Numbered from the stretch's first letter, positions 26,561 through 35,540 are shown. The stretch is 64,000 nucleotides of DNA from an uncultured Sulfitobacter sp. (GCA_947502265.1 CANMZB010000018.1:1-64000); one strand, 5' to 3'. The notes: generated by a model not told the origin, from the letters alone. A program made the numbers and translations.

Positions 26561-27379
26561 ATGTCTGCCAGCTATTTCGCCCCCAAGGGCGGTCATCCCG
26601 GTCAGGATCAACTGTTGACGGATCGGGCCGTTTTTACCGATGCCTATGCCGTTATTCCCAAGGGAACGATGCGCGACATCGTTACCAGCTTCCTGCCGTT
26701 CTGGGACAACACGCGTCTTTGGGTCATCGCCCGCCCGCTCAGCGGCTTTGCCGAGACATTTTCACAGTACATCATGGAAGTAAGCCCCGGCGGCGGGTCC
26801 GATAAGGGCGAAACCGACCCGCTGGCGCAGGGTGTTTTGTTCGTCGTCGAAGGTACCGCGACCCTCACCGTTAACGGCGAGACGCACGCGTTGACGCCGG
26901 GGGGCTATGCCTATTTGCCGGCGCAATCGGGTTGGACCCTGCACAACAAAAGCGACGACATGTTGCGGTTTCACTGGATCCGCAAAGCATACGAAGCGGT
27001 TGACGGGCTGGACCACCCCGAAGTGATCATTGCCAACGAACAGGAAATCGCCCCCTACGTCATGCCCGGCACCGATGGCAAATGGGCGACAACCCGCTTT
27101 GTCGATCCAAGCGATATGCGCCACGACATGCATGTCACCGTCGTGACATTCGAACCGGGCGCGGTGATCCCGTTTCTGGAAACCCACGTCATGGAACACG
27201 GGCTGTATGTGCTTGAAGGGAAGGCCGCCTACCGTCTGAACACCGATTGGGTCGAGGTCGAGGCAGGGGATTACATGTGGCTGCGCGCCTTCTGCCCGCA
27301 GGCGTGTTATGCCGGTGGTCCGGGGCGGTTCCGCTACCTGCTTTATAAAGACGTGAACCGCCAGATGAAGCTGCGTTAA
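26561..27379 (+). CDS. allE: (S)-ureidoglycine aminohydrolase
   Basis: Converts (S)-ureidoglycine to (S)-ureidoglycolate plus ammonia in allantoin degradation; cytosolic Mn2+ bicupin. 272 aa. First cupin about 40-125 (VMEVSPGGGSDKGETDPLAQGVLFVVEGTATLTVNGETHALTPGGYAYLPAQSGWTLHNKS), second about 180-265 (VTVVTFEPGAVIPFLETHVMEHGLYVLEGKAAYRLNTDWVEVEAGDYMWLRAFCPQ) with the Glu/His metal ligands in ETHVMEHG. Start supported by AAGGAA 6 bases upstream; the 137-base gap before it probably holds its own promoter. Convergent with bhcR (12 bases). Confidence 0.93.
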   Translation: MSASYFAPKGGHPGQDQLLTDRAVFTDAYAVIPKGTMRDIVTSFLPFWDNTRLWVIARPLSGFAETFSQYIMEVSPGGGSDKGETDPLAQGVLFVVEGTATLTVNGETHALTPGGYAYLPAQSGWTLHNKSDDMLRFHWIRKAYEAVDGLDHPEVIIANEQEIAPYVMPGTDGKWATTRFVDPSDMRHDMHVTVVTFEPGAVIPFLETHVMEHGLYVLEGKAAYRLNTDWVEVEAGDYMWLRAFCPQACYAGGPGRFRYLLYKDVNRQMKLR

Positions 27380-27391
27380 AGCGTCCCGCCG

Positions 27392-28255
27392 TTAACCCGG
27401 TGTGTTCTGATCGCGCGGGGGTGCCAGGCTCCCGCCAATTGCCGCCGACAGTTCCTGTGCGGCGGCAACCACTGCCGCGCTGAAACCGGCAATATGTTCT
27501 GGCGCGACACGCGATGTCGGGCCGGACACCGAAATCCCCGCCACCGCCTCGCCGTTGATGTCAAAAACGGGGGCCGCGATACAGCGCATCCCGATGTTGC
27601 GCTCTTCCCCGTCGATGGCATAACCGCGCGCCCGTATCGTGGATAAATCCGCCATCAGGGCATCGCGATCGGTCAACGTATGCTCGGTAAACCGCTCGGG
27701 CGGTGCCTCGCGCAACAACCTGTCCATGCGCGCAACATCCATCTGCGCCATCAGCGCCTTGCCGATGCCCGACGCGTGCAGCCGCGACAACGTGCCGGGC
27801 GGGAAAAACGCGCGGATGCTGGCGTTGGTTTCCACCTGGCTGACAAACAGGACATGCCCGTTCTGTTCAATGCCAAGGTTCGCAGTTTCGCCCGTTTCTT
27901 CCATCAGGCTGCGCAGGATCGGGCGCGCCCGCTCCACCAGACTGGTGCGTTTGAGAAACCGTGCGCCGATGACAAAGGCGCGCGGCCCGATGTACCAGAC
28001 CTGATCCACCTGATCAAATTCGACCATCCCGCGCCCCTCAAGCGTGACAAGGATGCGGTAAACCGTCGCCGCAGATTGCTCCAGATCGCTCGCCAGCATC
28101 GACAACGTCTTGCCCTGTGCCTCGCTTAGAAACTCGAACACCTCCATCGCGCGATCCAGCGATTTAATCGTGTTCTGTGCGGTTTTATCATCCCATGCAC
28201 GCGGTCGGCCCCGCGCCCTGCGCGTACTCTGGTCTGGATTGTTCCGGGATTCCAT
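27392..28255 (-). CDS. bhcR: IclR-family regulator of the beta-hydroxyaspartate cycle (BhcR)
   Basis: 287 aa from the chosen start. N-terminal winged helix (TIKSLDRAMEVFEFLSEAQGKTLSMLASDLEQSAATVYRILVTLEGRGMVEF) and C-terminal IclR effector domain (ETANLGIEQNGHVLFVSQVET, SRLHASGIGKALMAQ, GMRCIAAPVFDINGEAVAGISVSGP). Divergent from bhcA, as is BhcR in Paracoccus denitrificans, where it responds to glyoxylate. Start at 28255 keeps a palindrome at 28283-28297 upstream of the gene; in-frame Mets at 28285 or 28339 would place that palindrome inside the coding region. Confidence 0.85.
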   Translation of the reverse strand: MESRNNPDQSTRRARGRPRAWDDKTAQNTIKSLDRAMEVFEFLSEAQGKTLSMLASDLEQSAATVYRILVTLEGRGMVEFDQVDQVWYIGPRAFVIGARFLKRTSLVERARPILRSLMEETGETANLGIEQNGHVLFVSQVETNASIRAFFPPGTLSRLHASGIGKALMAQMDVARMDRLLREAPPERFTEHTLTDRDALMADLSTIRARGYAIDGEERNIGMRCIAAPVFDINGEAVAGISVSGPTSRVAPEHIAGFSAAVVAAAQELSAAIGGSLAPPRDQNTPG

Positions 28256-28282
28256 AAGATCCATTCGATTTAATGTGAAAGC

Positions 28283-28361
28283 CATATTCACCATATGAAA
28301 AATACAACGCCATGACAACAAAACGTTTTTCAGAATCATACGTAAATGAAAAACAGTTTCA
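28283..28361. promoter_or_regulatory. Palindromes in the bhcR-bhcA intergenic region (putative BhcR operators)
   Basis: Three dyads: CATAT / ATATG around TCACC (28283-28297); GTTTTTCA (28325-28332) with TGAAAAAC (28347-28354), 8-bp perfect arms spaced by 14; and TGAAA / TTTCA around AACAG (28347-28361). The TGAAA-TTTCA type resembles operators of other IclR proteins. They lie 60-140 bases upstream of bhcA. Confidence 0.5.
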
Positions 28362-28423
28362 AAAAAGTATCAAAGCCCCGTGAACGCTCCTACGTTGTGC
28401 TCAACACTCAAAAGGAGACCGCT

Positions 28424-29614
28424 ATGACCTTTCAGAACCCCGTCTTCATCCCCGGCCCGACCAACATGCCCGAAGCCGTGCGTCAGGCCTGTTATATGCC
28501 CACAATCGACCACCGCTCCCCGATCTTTGGCAAAATCCTGCATCCTTGCCTTGACGGTGTGCGTCAGGTGCTGAAATCCGACAGCGCGCATATTTATATC
28601 TTTCCCTCCACCGGCACCGGCGGCTGGGAAACGGCGCTGACCAACACGCTTTGCAAGGGTGACAAGGTGCTTGCCGCGCGCAACGGTATGTTCTCGCACC
28701 GCTGGATCGACATGTGCCAACGGCACGGGCTGGACGTACAAGTCGTCGAAACGCCGTGGGGCAAGGGCATCCCGACCGACACCTACCAAGAGATCCTGAA
28801 AGCCGATAAATCCCACACGATCAAGGTCGTGCTGGCCACCCATAACGAGACAGCGACCGGCGTGAAATCCGACATCGCCGCCGTGCGCGCCGCACTTGAC
28901 GCCGCAGGCCACCCCGCGTTGTTGTTCGTGGACGGGGTCAGTTCCATCGCGTCGATGGATTTCCGGTTTGACGAGTGGGGCGTTGATGTTGCCGTGACCG
29001 GCAGCCAAAAGGGCTTTATGCTGCCTGCCGGTCTGGCGATTGTCGGGTTCTCGGACAAGGCCGTTGCCGCAGCGGCCACCGCCGATCTGGCGCGCACCTT
29101 CTTTGATATCCGCGACATGCAAAAAGGCTATGACGCAAACGCGTTCCCCTACACGCCGCCGGTCGGTCTGATGAACGGACTCAAACTGTCGCTGGACATG
29201 CTGCTGGACGAGGGCATCGACAACGTCATCGCCCGTCACACCCGCATCGCAACCGGCGTGCGCCATGCGGTTTCCGCCTGGGGGCTTGATCTGTGCGCCG
29301 CCTCGCCGGATCTGTATTCCGATACGGTCAGCGCGATCCGCACCCCCGACGGGTTCAACGCCACCGATATCGTCACCCACGCGGCAGACGTTTACGATGT
29401 GGCCTTCGGTGTTGGTCTGGGCGAGGTCGCGGGCAAAGTGTTCCGCATCGGCCACCTTGGCAGCCTGACGGATGTGATGATGCTCAGCGGGATCGCCACC
29501 GCCGAAATGTGTATGGTTGATCTGGGTCTCGACATCAAACTCGGCTCGGGCGTGGCGGCGGCACAGGAATTCTACCGCTCCGACCACGCGCGCGCCAAAA
29601 AGAACGCCCCCTGA
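28424..29614 (+). CDS. bhcA: L-aspartate--glyoxylate aminotransferase BhcA
   Basis: First step of the beta-hydroxyaspartate cycle: transfers the amino group of L-aspartate to glyoxylate, giving oxaloacetate and glycine. 396 aa, PLP fold type I, class V aminotransferase (SGAT/AGT-like). Seen: N-terminal FIPGPTNMPEAVRQAC, TGTGGWETALTNTL, VVLATHNETATGVKSDIAAV, LFVDGVSSIASMDFRFDEWGVDVAVTGSQKGFMLPAG with the PLP lysine in SQKG, and C-terminal FRIGHLGSLTDVMMLSGIATAEM. Start at 28424 has AAAGGAGA 6 bases upstream. Head of the bhcABCD operon. Confidence 0.93.
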   Translation: MTFQNPVFIPGPTNMPEAVRQACYMPTIDHRSPIFGKILHPCLDGVRQVLKSDSAHIYIFPSTGTGGWETALTNTLCKGDKVLAARNGMFSHRWIDMCQRHGLDVQVVETPWGKGIPTDTYQEILKADKSHTIKVVLATHNETATGVKSDIAAVRAALDAAGHPALLFVDGVSSIASMDFRFDEWGVDVAVTGSQKGFMLPAGLAIVGFSDKAVAAAATADLARTFFDIRDMQKGYDANAFPYTPPVGLMNGLKLSLDMLLDEGIDNVIARHTRIATGVRHAVSAWGLDLCAASPDLYSDTVSAIRTPDGFNATDIVTHAADVYDVAFGVGLGEVAGKVFRIGHLGSLTDVMMLSGIATAEMCMVDLGLDIKLGSGVAAAQEFYRSDHARAKKNAP

Positions 29615-29630
29615 AGCGAGGAAAGGCACC

Positions 29631-30596
29631 ATGTATATCCCCACGTTCGACGACATGCTGGCCGCGCACACGCGGATTAAACCCTACATCCACCGCACGC
29701 CGGTTCTGACCTCATCGTACCTGAACGACTTGACCGGTGCACAGTTGTTTTTCAAATGCGAAAACTTCCAGAAGGCAGGCGCGTTCAAGGTGCGCGGCGC
29801 GTCAAACGCGGTTTTCGGCTTGTCGGACGCAGACGCGCAGAAAGGCGTTTGCACCCATTCGTCGGGCAATCACGCCCTCTCGCTTAGCTATGCGGCGGGG
29901 CGGCGGGGCATTCCGTGCAACGTGGTTATGCCACGCACAGCACCTCAGGCAAAAAAGGACGCGGTAACAGGATATGGCGGCATCATCACAGAATGCGACC
30001 CCTCGACGACCTCGCGCGAAGCCGTGTTTGCTGATGTGCAGGCCGCGACAGGCGGGAACTTTGTGCACCCTTATAATGACCCGAGGGTCATCGCAGGTCA
30101 GGGAACTTGTTCATTCGAGTTGATAGAGCAGATGCACGCGGATCACGGCGGCGGGTTGGACATGGTTGTGGCCCCCATCGGCGGCGGCGGCATGATTTCG
30201 GGCACCTGCCTCACCCTGTCGCACATCGCCCCCGACACACAGATCATCGCGGCAGAGCCCGCGCAGGCGGACGATGCCTGTCGCAGCTTCAGGGCGGGCC
30301 ACATCATCGCCGACGATGCGCCCGAAACGGTTGCCGATGGCCTCAAGGTGCCGCTCAGGGATCTGACGTGGCACTTTGTATCAAACCACGTGACGGATAT
30401 CCTGACCGCGTCCGAAGATGACATCATCGACGCGATGAAGCTGACGTGGAAACGGATGAAAATCGTGATGGAAGCCAGCAGCGCCGTGCCCCTTGCGACC
30501 ATCCTCAAAAACAAAGACCGGTTCGCGGGCAAGCGGATCGGCGTGATTATCACAGGTGGCAATGTCGATCTCGACCTGTTGCCCTGGCTCAAATGA
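29631..30596 (+). CDS. bhcB: beta-Hydroxyaspartate dehydratase BhcB
   Basis: Eliminates water from erythro-beta-hydroxyaspartate to give iminosuccinate. 321 aa, PLP fold type II, serine/threonine dehydratase-like. PLP lysine in FKCENFQKAGAFKVRGASNAV, SSGNHALSLSYAAGRRGIPCNVVMP, phosphate loop APIGGGGMISGTCL, and C-terminal GKRIGVIITGGNVDLDLL. Start at 29631 after GAGGAAAGG; the in-frame upstream region overlaps bhcA and is not coding in this frame. Sixteen bases after bhcA, fifteen before bhcC. Confidence 0.93.
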   Translation: MYIPTFDDMLAAHTRIKPYIHRTPVLTSSYLNDLTGAQLFFKCENFQKAGAFKVRGASNAVFGLSDADAQKGVCTHSSGNHALSLSYAAGRRGIPCNVVMPRTAPQAKKDAVTGYGGIITECDPSTTSREAVFADVQAATGGNFVHPYNDPRVIAGQGTCSFELIEQMHADHGGGLDMVVAPIGGGGMISGTCLTLSHIAPDTQIIAAEPAQADDACRSFRAGHIIADDAPETVADGLKVPLRDLTWHFVSNHVTDILTASEDDIIDAMKLTWKRMKIVMEASSAVPLATILKNKDRFAGKRIGVIITGGNVDLDLLPWLK

Positions 30597-30610
30597 AGGG
30601 ACCCCAAGCA

Positions 30611-31774
30611 ATGAACACGCATGTAAACCTCGAAGATTACGAGGTCGGTTTTGACATCCCCGCGCTGCCCGGCATGGATGAAGCCGATATTCAAACGCCC
30701 TGCCTGATCCTTGATCTGGACGCGCTTGAACGCAACATCAAGAAAATGGGCGATTACGCCAAAGCGCACGGGATGCGCCACCGCGCACATGGCAAGATGC
30801 ACAAGTCCATTGACGTGCTGAAGCTGCAACAGGAACTGGGCGCCGCCGTTGGTGTGTGTTGCCAGAAGGTGTCGGAAGCCGAAGTTTTCGCCCGTGGCGG
30901 CATCAAGGATGTCATGGTCTCCAATCAGGTCACCGAACCGGCCAAGATCGACCGCCTTGCGCGGATGCCGAAACTGGGCGCGCGGGTGCTGGTCTGTGTG
31001 GACGACCCAGAAAACGTCAAGGCGCTGTCAGAGGCGGCCGTGCGGCACGGCACCCGGATCGAGGCGCTGGTCGAAATCGACTGCGGCGCGGGCCGTTGCG
31101 GGGTAAGCACAACACAGGACGTTGTGAACATTGCCAAACTGATCGACAGCGCCGGGGGTCTGAAGTTTGCGGGTATTCAGGCCTATCAGGGCGCGATGCA
31201 GCATCTGGACCTGTACGCCGATCGCAAAGCCAAGCTTGATACCGCAATCGCCCAAGTGGCGGACGCCGTGAATGGCCTGCGCAGCAATGGCCTTGAGTGT
31301 GACATCGTTGGCGGCGGCGGCACCGGTTCGTATTATTTCGAAAGCACCTCCAACGTCTACAACGAGCTGCAATGCGGCTCCTATGCTTTCATGGATGCTG
31401 ACTATGGTCGCATTCTGGACGAGAACGGCAACCGCATTGACGATGGTGAATGGGAAAACGCGCTGTTCATCCTGACCACCGTGATGAGCCACTCCAAAAA
31501 AGACAAAGCAATCGTAGACGCGGGCCTCAAGGCGCAATCGGTGGATAGCGGCCTGCCGTTCATCTACGGGCGCGATGATGTTGAATACCTCAAATGTTCG
31601 GATGAACATGGCGTGGTGGGCGACCCGAACGGCGTGCTCAATATCAACGATAAACTCAAGCTGGTGCCGGGGCACTGCGATCCGACCTGCAACGTGCACG
31701 ACTGGTACGTCGGCGTGCGCAACGGCAAGGTCGAAACCGTCTGGCCCGTCTCCGCACGCGGCAAAGCGTATTAA
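30611..31774 (+). CDS. bhcC: beta-Hydroxyaspartate aldolase BhcC
   Basis: Condenses glycine with glyoxylate to (2R,3S)-beta-hydroxyaspartate, the carbon-carbon bond-forming step of the cycle. 387 aa, PLP fold type III of the D-threonine aldolase / DSD1 group. Seen: QTPCLILDLDALERNIKKM and HRAHGKMHKS with the PLP lysine region, EIDCGAGRCGV, and a C-terminal metal-binding stretch LVPGHCDPTCNVHDWYVGVRNG. The ATG at 30611 gives the usual N-terminus; the open frame extends upstream into bhcB but without family similarity. Confidence 0.93.
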   Translation: MNTHVNLEDYEVGFDIPALPGMDEADIQTPCLILDLDALERNIKKMGDYAKAHGMRHRAHGKMHKSIDVLKLQQELGAAVGVCCQKVSEAEVFARGGIKDVMVSNQVTEPAKIDRLARMPKLGARVLVCVDDPENVKALSEAAVRHGTRIEALVEIDCGAGRCGVSTTQDVVNIAKLIDSAGGLKFAGIQAYQGAMQHLDLYADRKAKLDTAIAQVADAVNGLRSNGLECDIVGGGGTGSYYFESTSNVYNELQCGSYAFMDADYGRILDENGNRIDDGEWENALFILTTVMSHSKKDKAIVDAGLKAQSVDSGLPFIYGRDDVEYLKCSDEHGVVGDPNGVLNINDKLKLVPGHCDPTCNVHDWYVGVRNGKVETVWPVSARGKAY

Positions 31775-31780
31775 TCATCT

Positions 31781-31804
31781 GCCCGCGCCTTTGGCCGCGC
31801 GGGC
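31781..31804 (+). repeat. Stem-loop between bhcC and bhcD
   Basis: GCCCGCGC (31781-31788) pairs with GCGCGGGC (31797-31804) around an 8-base loop, 6 bases after the bhcC stop. No T-tract follows, so an mRNA-stabilising or processing hairpin is likelier than termination; bhcD follows 24 bases later. Confidence 0.5.
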
Positions 31805-31827
31805 GCACTCACTCCAAGGAACCTCCT

Positions 31828-32796
31828 ATGCTGATCATCCCCGAGCGCGAAATTGCCGACCTGATGACCCGTGACGCGGCCTTTGACGCCGTCAGCGGTG
31901 TCTTTGCCGCGATGGCATCGCAGGATGCGTATAACTTTCCCGTCATCCGCGAGGCGATTGGCCACGAAGACGCGCTTTTTGGTTTCAAGGGCGGGTTTGA
32001 CAAGACCGGCATGGCGCTGGGGCTCAAGACGGGGGGCTATTGGCCGCACAACATGGAAAAGCACGGGGCGATCAACCACCAGTCGACGATATTCCTGTTT
32101 GATCCCGATACTGGCAAGGTCCGCGCAATGGTCGGCGGCAATCTGTTGACCGCCCTGCGCACGGCGGCGGCCTCGTCGGTGTCGATCAAACACCTTGCCC
32201 GCAAGGACGCAAAAGTCATCGGCATGATCGGCGCGGGCCATCAGGCGACATTCCAACTACGCGCCGCCCTCGAACAGCGCGCCTTTGAAAAAGTCATCGG
32301 CTGGAATTATCACCCCGACATGCTGCCCAATCTCGAAAAGGTCGCAGCCCAAGCGGGCCTCCCGTTCGAGGCGGTCGAGTTGGACCAGTTGGGTCATGAG
32401 GCCGATGTGATTATCTCGATCACCTCCGCGTTCGCCCCGTCCTTGATGGATGCGCATGTTTCCCCCGGCACGCATATCGCCTGCATGGGCACCGACACCA
32501 AAGGCAAGCAGGAGGTCGAGCCCAAACTGCTGGCCCGCGCCACCGTCTTTACCGATGAAGTCGCGCAATCCATCACCATCGGCGAGGCGCAGCATGCAAT
32601 TGCCGAAGGCCTGATCACGCAAAGCGATGTGCATCAGCTTGGCGCGGTCATCAACGCGGCCCATGCGGGGCGCACGTCCGACGATGAAATCACCCTGTTC
32701 GATGGCACCGGCGTCGGCCTTCAGGATCTCGCCGTCGCGGCACGCGTTGTCGATCTGGCCGTGAAAAAAGGGGTCGCAATCGAGATCGATTTTTAA
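31828..32796 (+). CDS. bhcD: Iminosuccinate reductase BhcD
   Basis: Reduces iminosuccinate with NAD(P)H to L-aspartate, which re-enters the cycle at BhcA. 322 aa of the ornithine cyclodeaminase/mu-crystallin family. Rossmann motif VIGMIGAGHQATFQLRAAL, substrate-arginine/lysine region GFKGGFDKTGMALGLKTGGYWPHN, and GTDTKGKQEVEPKLLARATVFTDEVAQSITIGEAQHAI. Last gene of bhcABCD; ribosome site AAGGA. Identity rests on the gene order bhcR/bhcABCD as much as on the sequence, since the family has other imine reductases. Confidence 0.92.
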   Translation: MLIIPEREIADLMTRDAAFDAVSGVFAAMASQDAYNFPVIREAIGHEDALFGFKGGFDKTGMALGLKTGGYWPHNMEKHGAINHQSTIFLFDPDTGKVRAMVGGNLLTALRTAAASSVSIKHLARKDAKVIGMIGAGHQATFQLRAALEQRAFEKVIGWNYHPDMLPNLEKVAAQAGLPFEAVELDQLGHEADVIISITSAFAPSLMDAHVSPGTHIACMGTDTKGKQEVEPKLLARATVFTDEVAQSITIGEAQHAIAEGLITQSDVHQLGAVINAAHAGRTSDDEITLFDGTGVGLQDLAVAARVVDLAVKKGVAIEIDF

Positions 32797-32833
32797 ACGC
32801 CCCACACCCGCGCCGCCCCGTCCGGTGAATGCC

Positions 32834-32872
32834 GCAACCGCTTTGCCGATTCCAAAATCGCAAAGCGGTTGC
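32834..32872 (+). terminator. Strong stem-loop at the 3' end of the bhc operon
   Basis: GCAACCGCTTTG (32834-32845) pairs with CAAAGCGGTTGC (32861-32872); after a one-base bulge, CGATT pairs with AATCG around the loop CCAA, giving 17 base pairs. It begins 38 bases after the bhcD stop. No run of T follows, so factor-independent termination is uncertain. The 184-base gap up to the GAPDH-like gene otherwise shows nothing clear. Confidence 0.6.
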
Positions 32873-32980
32873 ATTCGCGTTTGCGCTGCTACCGGATGCG
32901 ATGGTAACGCTAGGCAATCACCCGCCGCGCCTTGAAAGCACCGGTAACACAAACGCGGCCTTGGTCCGCAAGGAGATAAA

Positions 32981-33970
32981 ATGCGGATTGTCATCAACGG
33001 GTTCGGGCGGATAGGGCGCACCATTCTGCGTCAGATTCTGACGCAGACAGACCATGATGATATTGACGTCGCATTAATCAACGACATCGCCCCGCTTGAG
33101 ACATGCGCCTATCTGTTCAAATACGACAGCACCTTCGGCCCCCTGCCCTATGATGTGGTTGCCGAAAAAACCGGCCTGCGCATCCGTGACCGTTACATTC
33201 CATTCTCTGCCCACAGCCATCTGGATGGCGCGGATTTTTCCACGGTGGATGTCGTTCTGGAATGTACCGGCAAGGTGACATCGCGCAACAGCGCCACGCG
33301 CGGCCTGACCGCAGGCGCGCGCGCGGTGCTGATTTCAGGCCCGTCAGAACACGCCGATATCACCGCCGTGTTGGGCGCTAATGAACAGAAGCTGGGCGAT
33401 GCGCGGATTGTCTCGAACTCCTCTTGCACCACAAATGCGATTGCGCCTTTGCTGCGTATGATCGACACCGAACTCGGGATCGAACGGGCGCATGTCACAA
33501 CGATCCACTGCTACACCAGCAGCCAGCCGATGGTGGACACCCCGCGCGGCGATCTTGCGCGCAGCCGCGCAGGTGCTGAATCCATGGTGCCGACAACCAC
33601 CAGTGCGGCGAAAGAGCTGCAAAAGATTCTGCCAAACATCGGCGCAAGAACCAGCGTCGCGGCGGTGCGGGTGCCCAGCCTCAGCGTCTCGGCGGTGGAT
33701 GCCACGCTCCAGATGTCCTCCCCCGTTGGCCCCGCCACCCATGCGCTTCTGCGCGACGTCGTGCAACGCTCTGCGGTGATTGGTGCCACCAATGATCCTT
33801 GCGTGTCACGCGATATGCGCGGGCGTGCGGAATCGGTGATCATCGCGCTGCCCGAAACCCAGATCATTGATAACAAACAACTGCGCATCTTCGGTTGGTA
33901 CGATAACGAATGGGGCTTTTCCGCGCGGATGCTCGATATGGCCCGCAGGCTTGCCGCCCGACCGGAATAA
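32981..33970 (+). CDS. Glyceraldehyde-3-phosphate dehydrogenase family protein
   Basis: 329 aa, NAD(P)-dependent phosphorylating-type aldehyde dehydrogenase fold. Rossmann INGFGRIGRTILR, catalytic Cys149 in SNSSCTTNAIAPL (the second Cys of the common SCTTNC is Ala), catalytic His in TTIHCYTSSQPMVDTP, anion-site region SMVPTTTSAAKELQ and VRVPSLSVSAVDATLQM, C-terminal WYDNEWGFSARMLDMA. Could be a GAPDH or erythrose-4-phosphate dehydrogenase, but the divergent anion site (TTTSAAK versus the usual SSTGAAK) and the position behind bhcABCD leave room for another aldehyde. Preceded by AAGGAG. Confidence 0.8.
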   Translation: MRIVINGFGRIGRTILRQILTQTDHDDIDVALINDIAPLETCAYLFKYDSTFGPLPYDVVAEKTGLRIRDRYIPFSAHSHLDGADFSTVDVVLECTGKVTSRNSATRGLTAGARAVLISGPSEHADITAVLGANEQKLGDARIVSNSSCTTNAIAPLLRMIDTELGIERAHVTTIHCYTSSQPMVDTPRGDLARSRAGAESMVPTTTSAAKELQKILPNIGARTSVAAVRVPSLSVSAVDATLQMSSPVGPATHALLRDVVQRSAVIGATNDPCVSRDMRGRAESVIIALPETQIIDNKQLRIFGWYDNEWGFSARMLDMARRLAARPE

Positions 33971-34034
33971 AGGCGCGCGCGGGCCCGTCTGAAACGCTCG
34001 GCCGCCCGTCACAGCGGCGAAGCGTCGGTCATTG

Positions 34035-35483
34035 TCAGACGTGGTCGTCTTTAACCAGTCGACCCTTGGCGTGACCGGCCATGCCGCCGGACACTTCTTC
34101 GGTCGACTCGTCAGACAGCTCTTCGGGCAGGATCAGGTTCAGGACAATCGCGATCAACGCCGCAGGCAACAGACCCGATGTCATCAGAATCCGTAGCGTC
34201 TCGGGCAGGTATTGCACCGCTTTGGGATCCAGTTGCAGACCCAATCCCACCGACAGGGAAATCGCAAAGATCACCATGTTGCGCCGGTTCCAGTTCACGT
34301 CAGACAGCATTGAAATGCCCGCCGCCACAACCATGCCGAACATCACAATCACACCACCGCCCAGAACCTCGATCGGGATGGTGCGAATGACCGCGCCAAC
34401 CTTGGGGATCAGGCCACAGACGATCAAAAAGATCGCGCCGATGGTCACCACATGGCGGCTCATCACGCCGGTCATGGCGATCAACCCGACGTTCTGGCTG
34501 AACGAGGTGTTGGGAAAGCCGCCAAAGACGCCCGCAAGCGCCGAACCGATACCGTCTGCATAGGTTGCACCGGTGATTTCCGCTTCGGTCGCTTCACGGC
34601 CTGCGCCGCCTTTGGTGATCCCCGACACGTCGCCCACGGTTTCAACCGCCGACACAAACGCCATCAGGCAAAAACCGATGATCGCGGCAAAGCTCATCTC
34701 GAAACCGTATTTGAACGGCATCGGCAGGGCGACAGGGGCCGCGCGGCTCCAGCTGGTTGTGATCCCTTCAAACGTCACCATGCCCATCGCCATGGCATAG
34801 AAATAACCAACGAAGATACCGATAACGACAGCCGAAACCGCCATCATGCCCTTTGCATAAAACTTCAGCGCGAGAGTCACAAAAATCACGACCAACGCCG
34901 CCGACCAGTTCAGCAAGGAACCGTATTCCGGCAGATCCGCCGCCTTGGCCGGAACGCCACCCGCCGCGTATTCGATGCCGACCTTGACCAGCGCCAGACC
35001 GATCATCGTCACCACAAGACCCGTCACCAACGGCGGCAGCGCAAAGCGGATTCTGCCGATGAACGTCGCGATGAAAGTATGAAACAACCCTCCAATCACA
35101 ACACCGCCAAACAACGCCGGTAGCGCCTCGATGCCCTTGCCCGCGACCAGCGGGATCATGATCGGGATAAACGCAAACGATGTCCCCTGCACAATCGGCA
35201 GACGCGCGCCGATCGGACCAAAACCGATGGTCTGGAACAATGTCGCGACACCGGCAAACAGCATCGACATCTGGATCAGGTAGGTCATATCGGGGAACCC
35301 CTGCGCACCCGCATCAGATCCAAAACCAAAACCCGCAGCCCCTGCAATGATGATTGCGGGTGTCACGTTAGAGACGAACATCGCCAGAACATGCTGAATC
35401 CCCAGCGGTATCGCGCGGTGCAACGCCGGGGTATAGTTCGGATCGCGAAGCTGTTCCGCTGTCCCGATGGATGAATCTCTCAT
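34035..35483 (-). CDS. NCS2-family purine (xanthine/urate) permease
   Basis: 482 aa inner-membrane nucleobase:cation symporter with about 14 helices. Starts PALHRAIPLGIQHVLAMFVSNVTPAIIIAGAAGFG; the substrate-site helices are visible at FCLMAFVSAVETVGDVSGI and GVFGGFPNTSFSQNVGLIAMTGV, where the Glu and the NTSFSQNVG stretch (urate/xanthine-type motif) line the pocket. The genes next to it degrade urate and allantoin, so urate or xanthine is the most likely cargo. Upstream of allA and puuE on the same strand order puuE-allA-permease, so likely one minus-strand operon. Confidence 0.88.
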   Translation of the reverse strand: MRDSSIGTAEQLRDPNYTPALHRAIPLGIQHVLAMFVSNVTPAIIIAGAAGFGFGSDAGAQGFPDMTYLIQMSMLFAGVATLFQTIGFGPIGARLPIVQGTSFAFIPIMIPLVAGKGIEALPALFGGVVIGGLFHTFIATFIGRIRFALPPLVTGLVVTMIGLALVKVGIEYAAGGVPAKAADLPEYGSLLNWSAALVVIFVTLALKFYAKGMMAVSAVVIGIFVGYFYAMAMGMVTFEGITTSWSRAAPVALPMPFKYGFEMSFAAIIGFCLMAFVSAVETVGDVSGITKGGAGREATEAEITGATYADGIGSALAGVFGGFPNTSFSQNVGLIAMTGVMSRHVVTIGAIFLIVCGLIPKVGAVIRTIPIEVLGGGVIVMFGMVVAAGISMLSDVNWNRRNMVIFAISLSVGLGLQLDPKAVQYLPETLRILMTSGLLPAALIAIVLNLILPEELSDESTEEVSGGMAGHAKGRLVKDDHV

Positions 35484-35540
35484 GATGTGTAATCCCTTGC
35501 TGTTGATGCGTCGCGCCGGCCTTTTACTGCGCCGGTCTGC

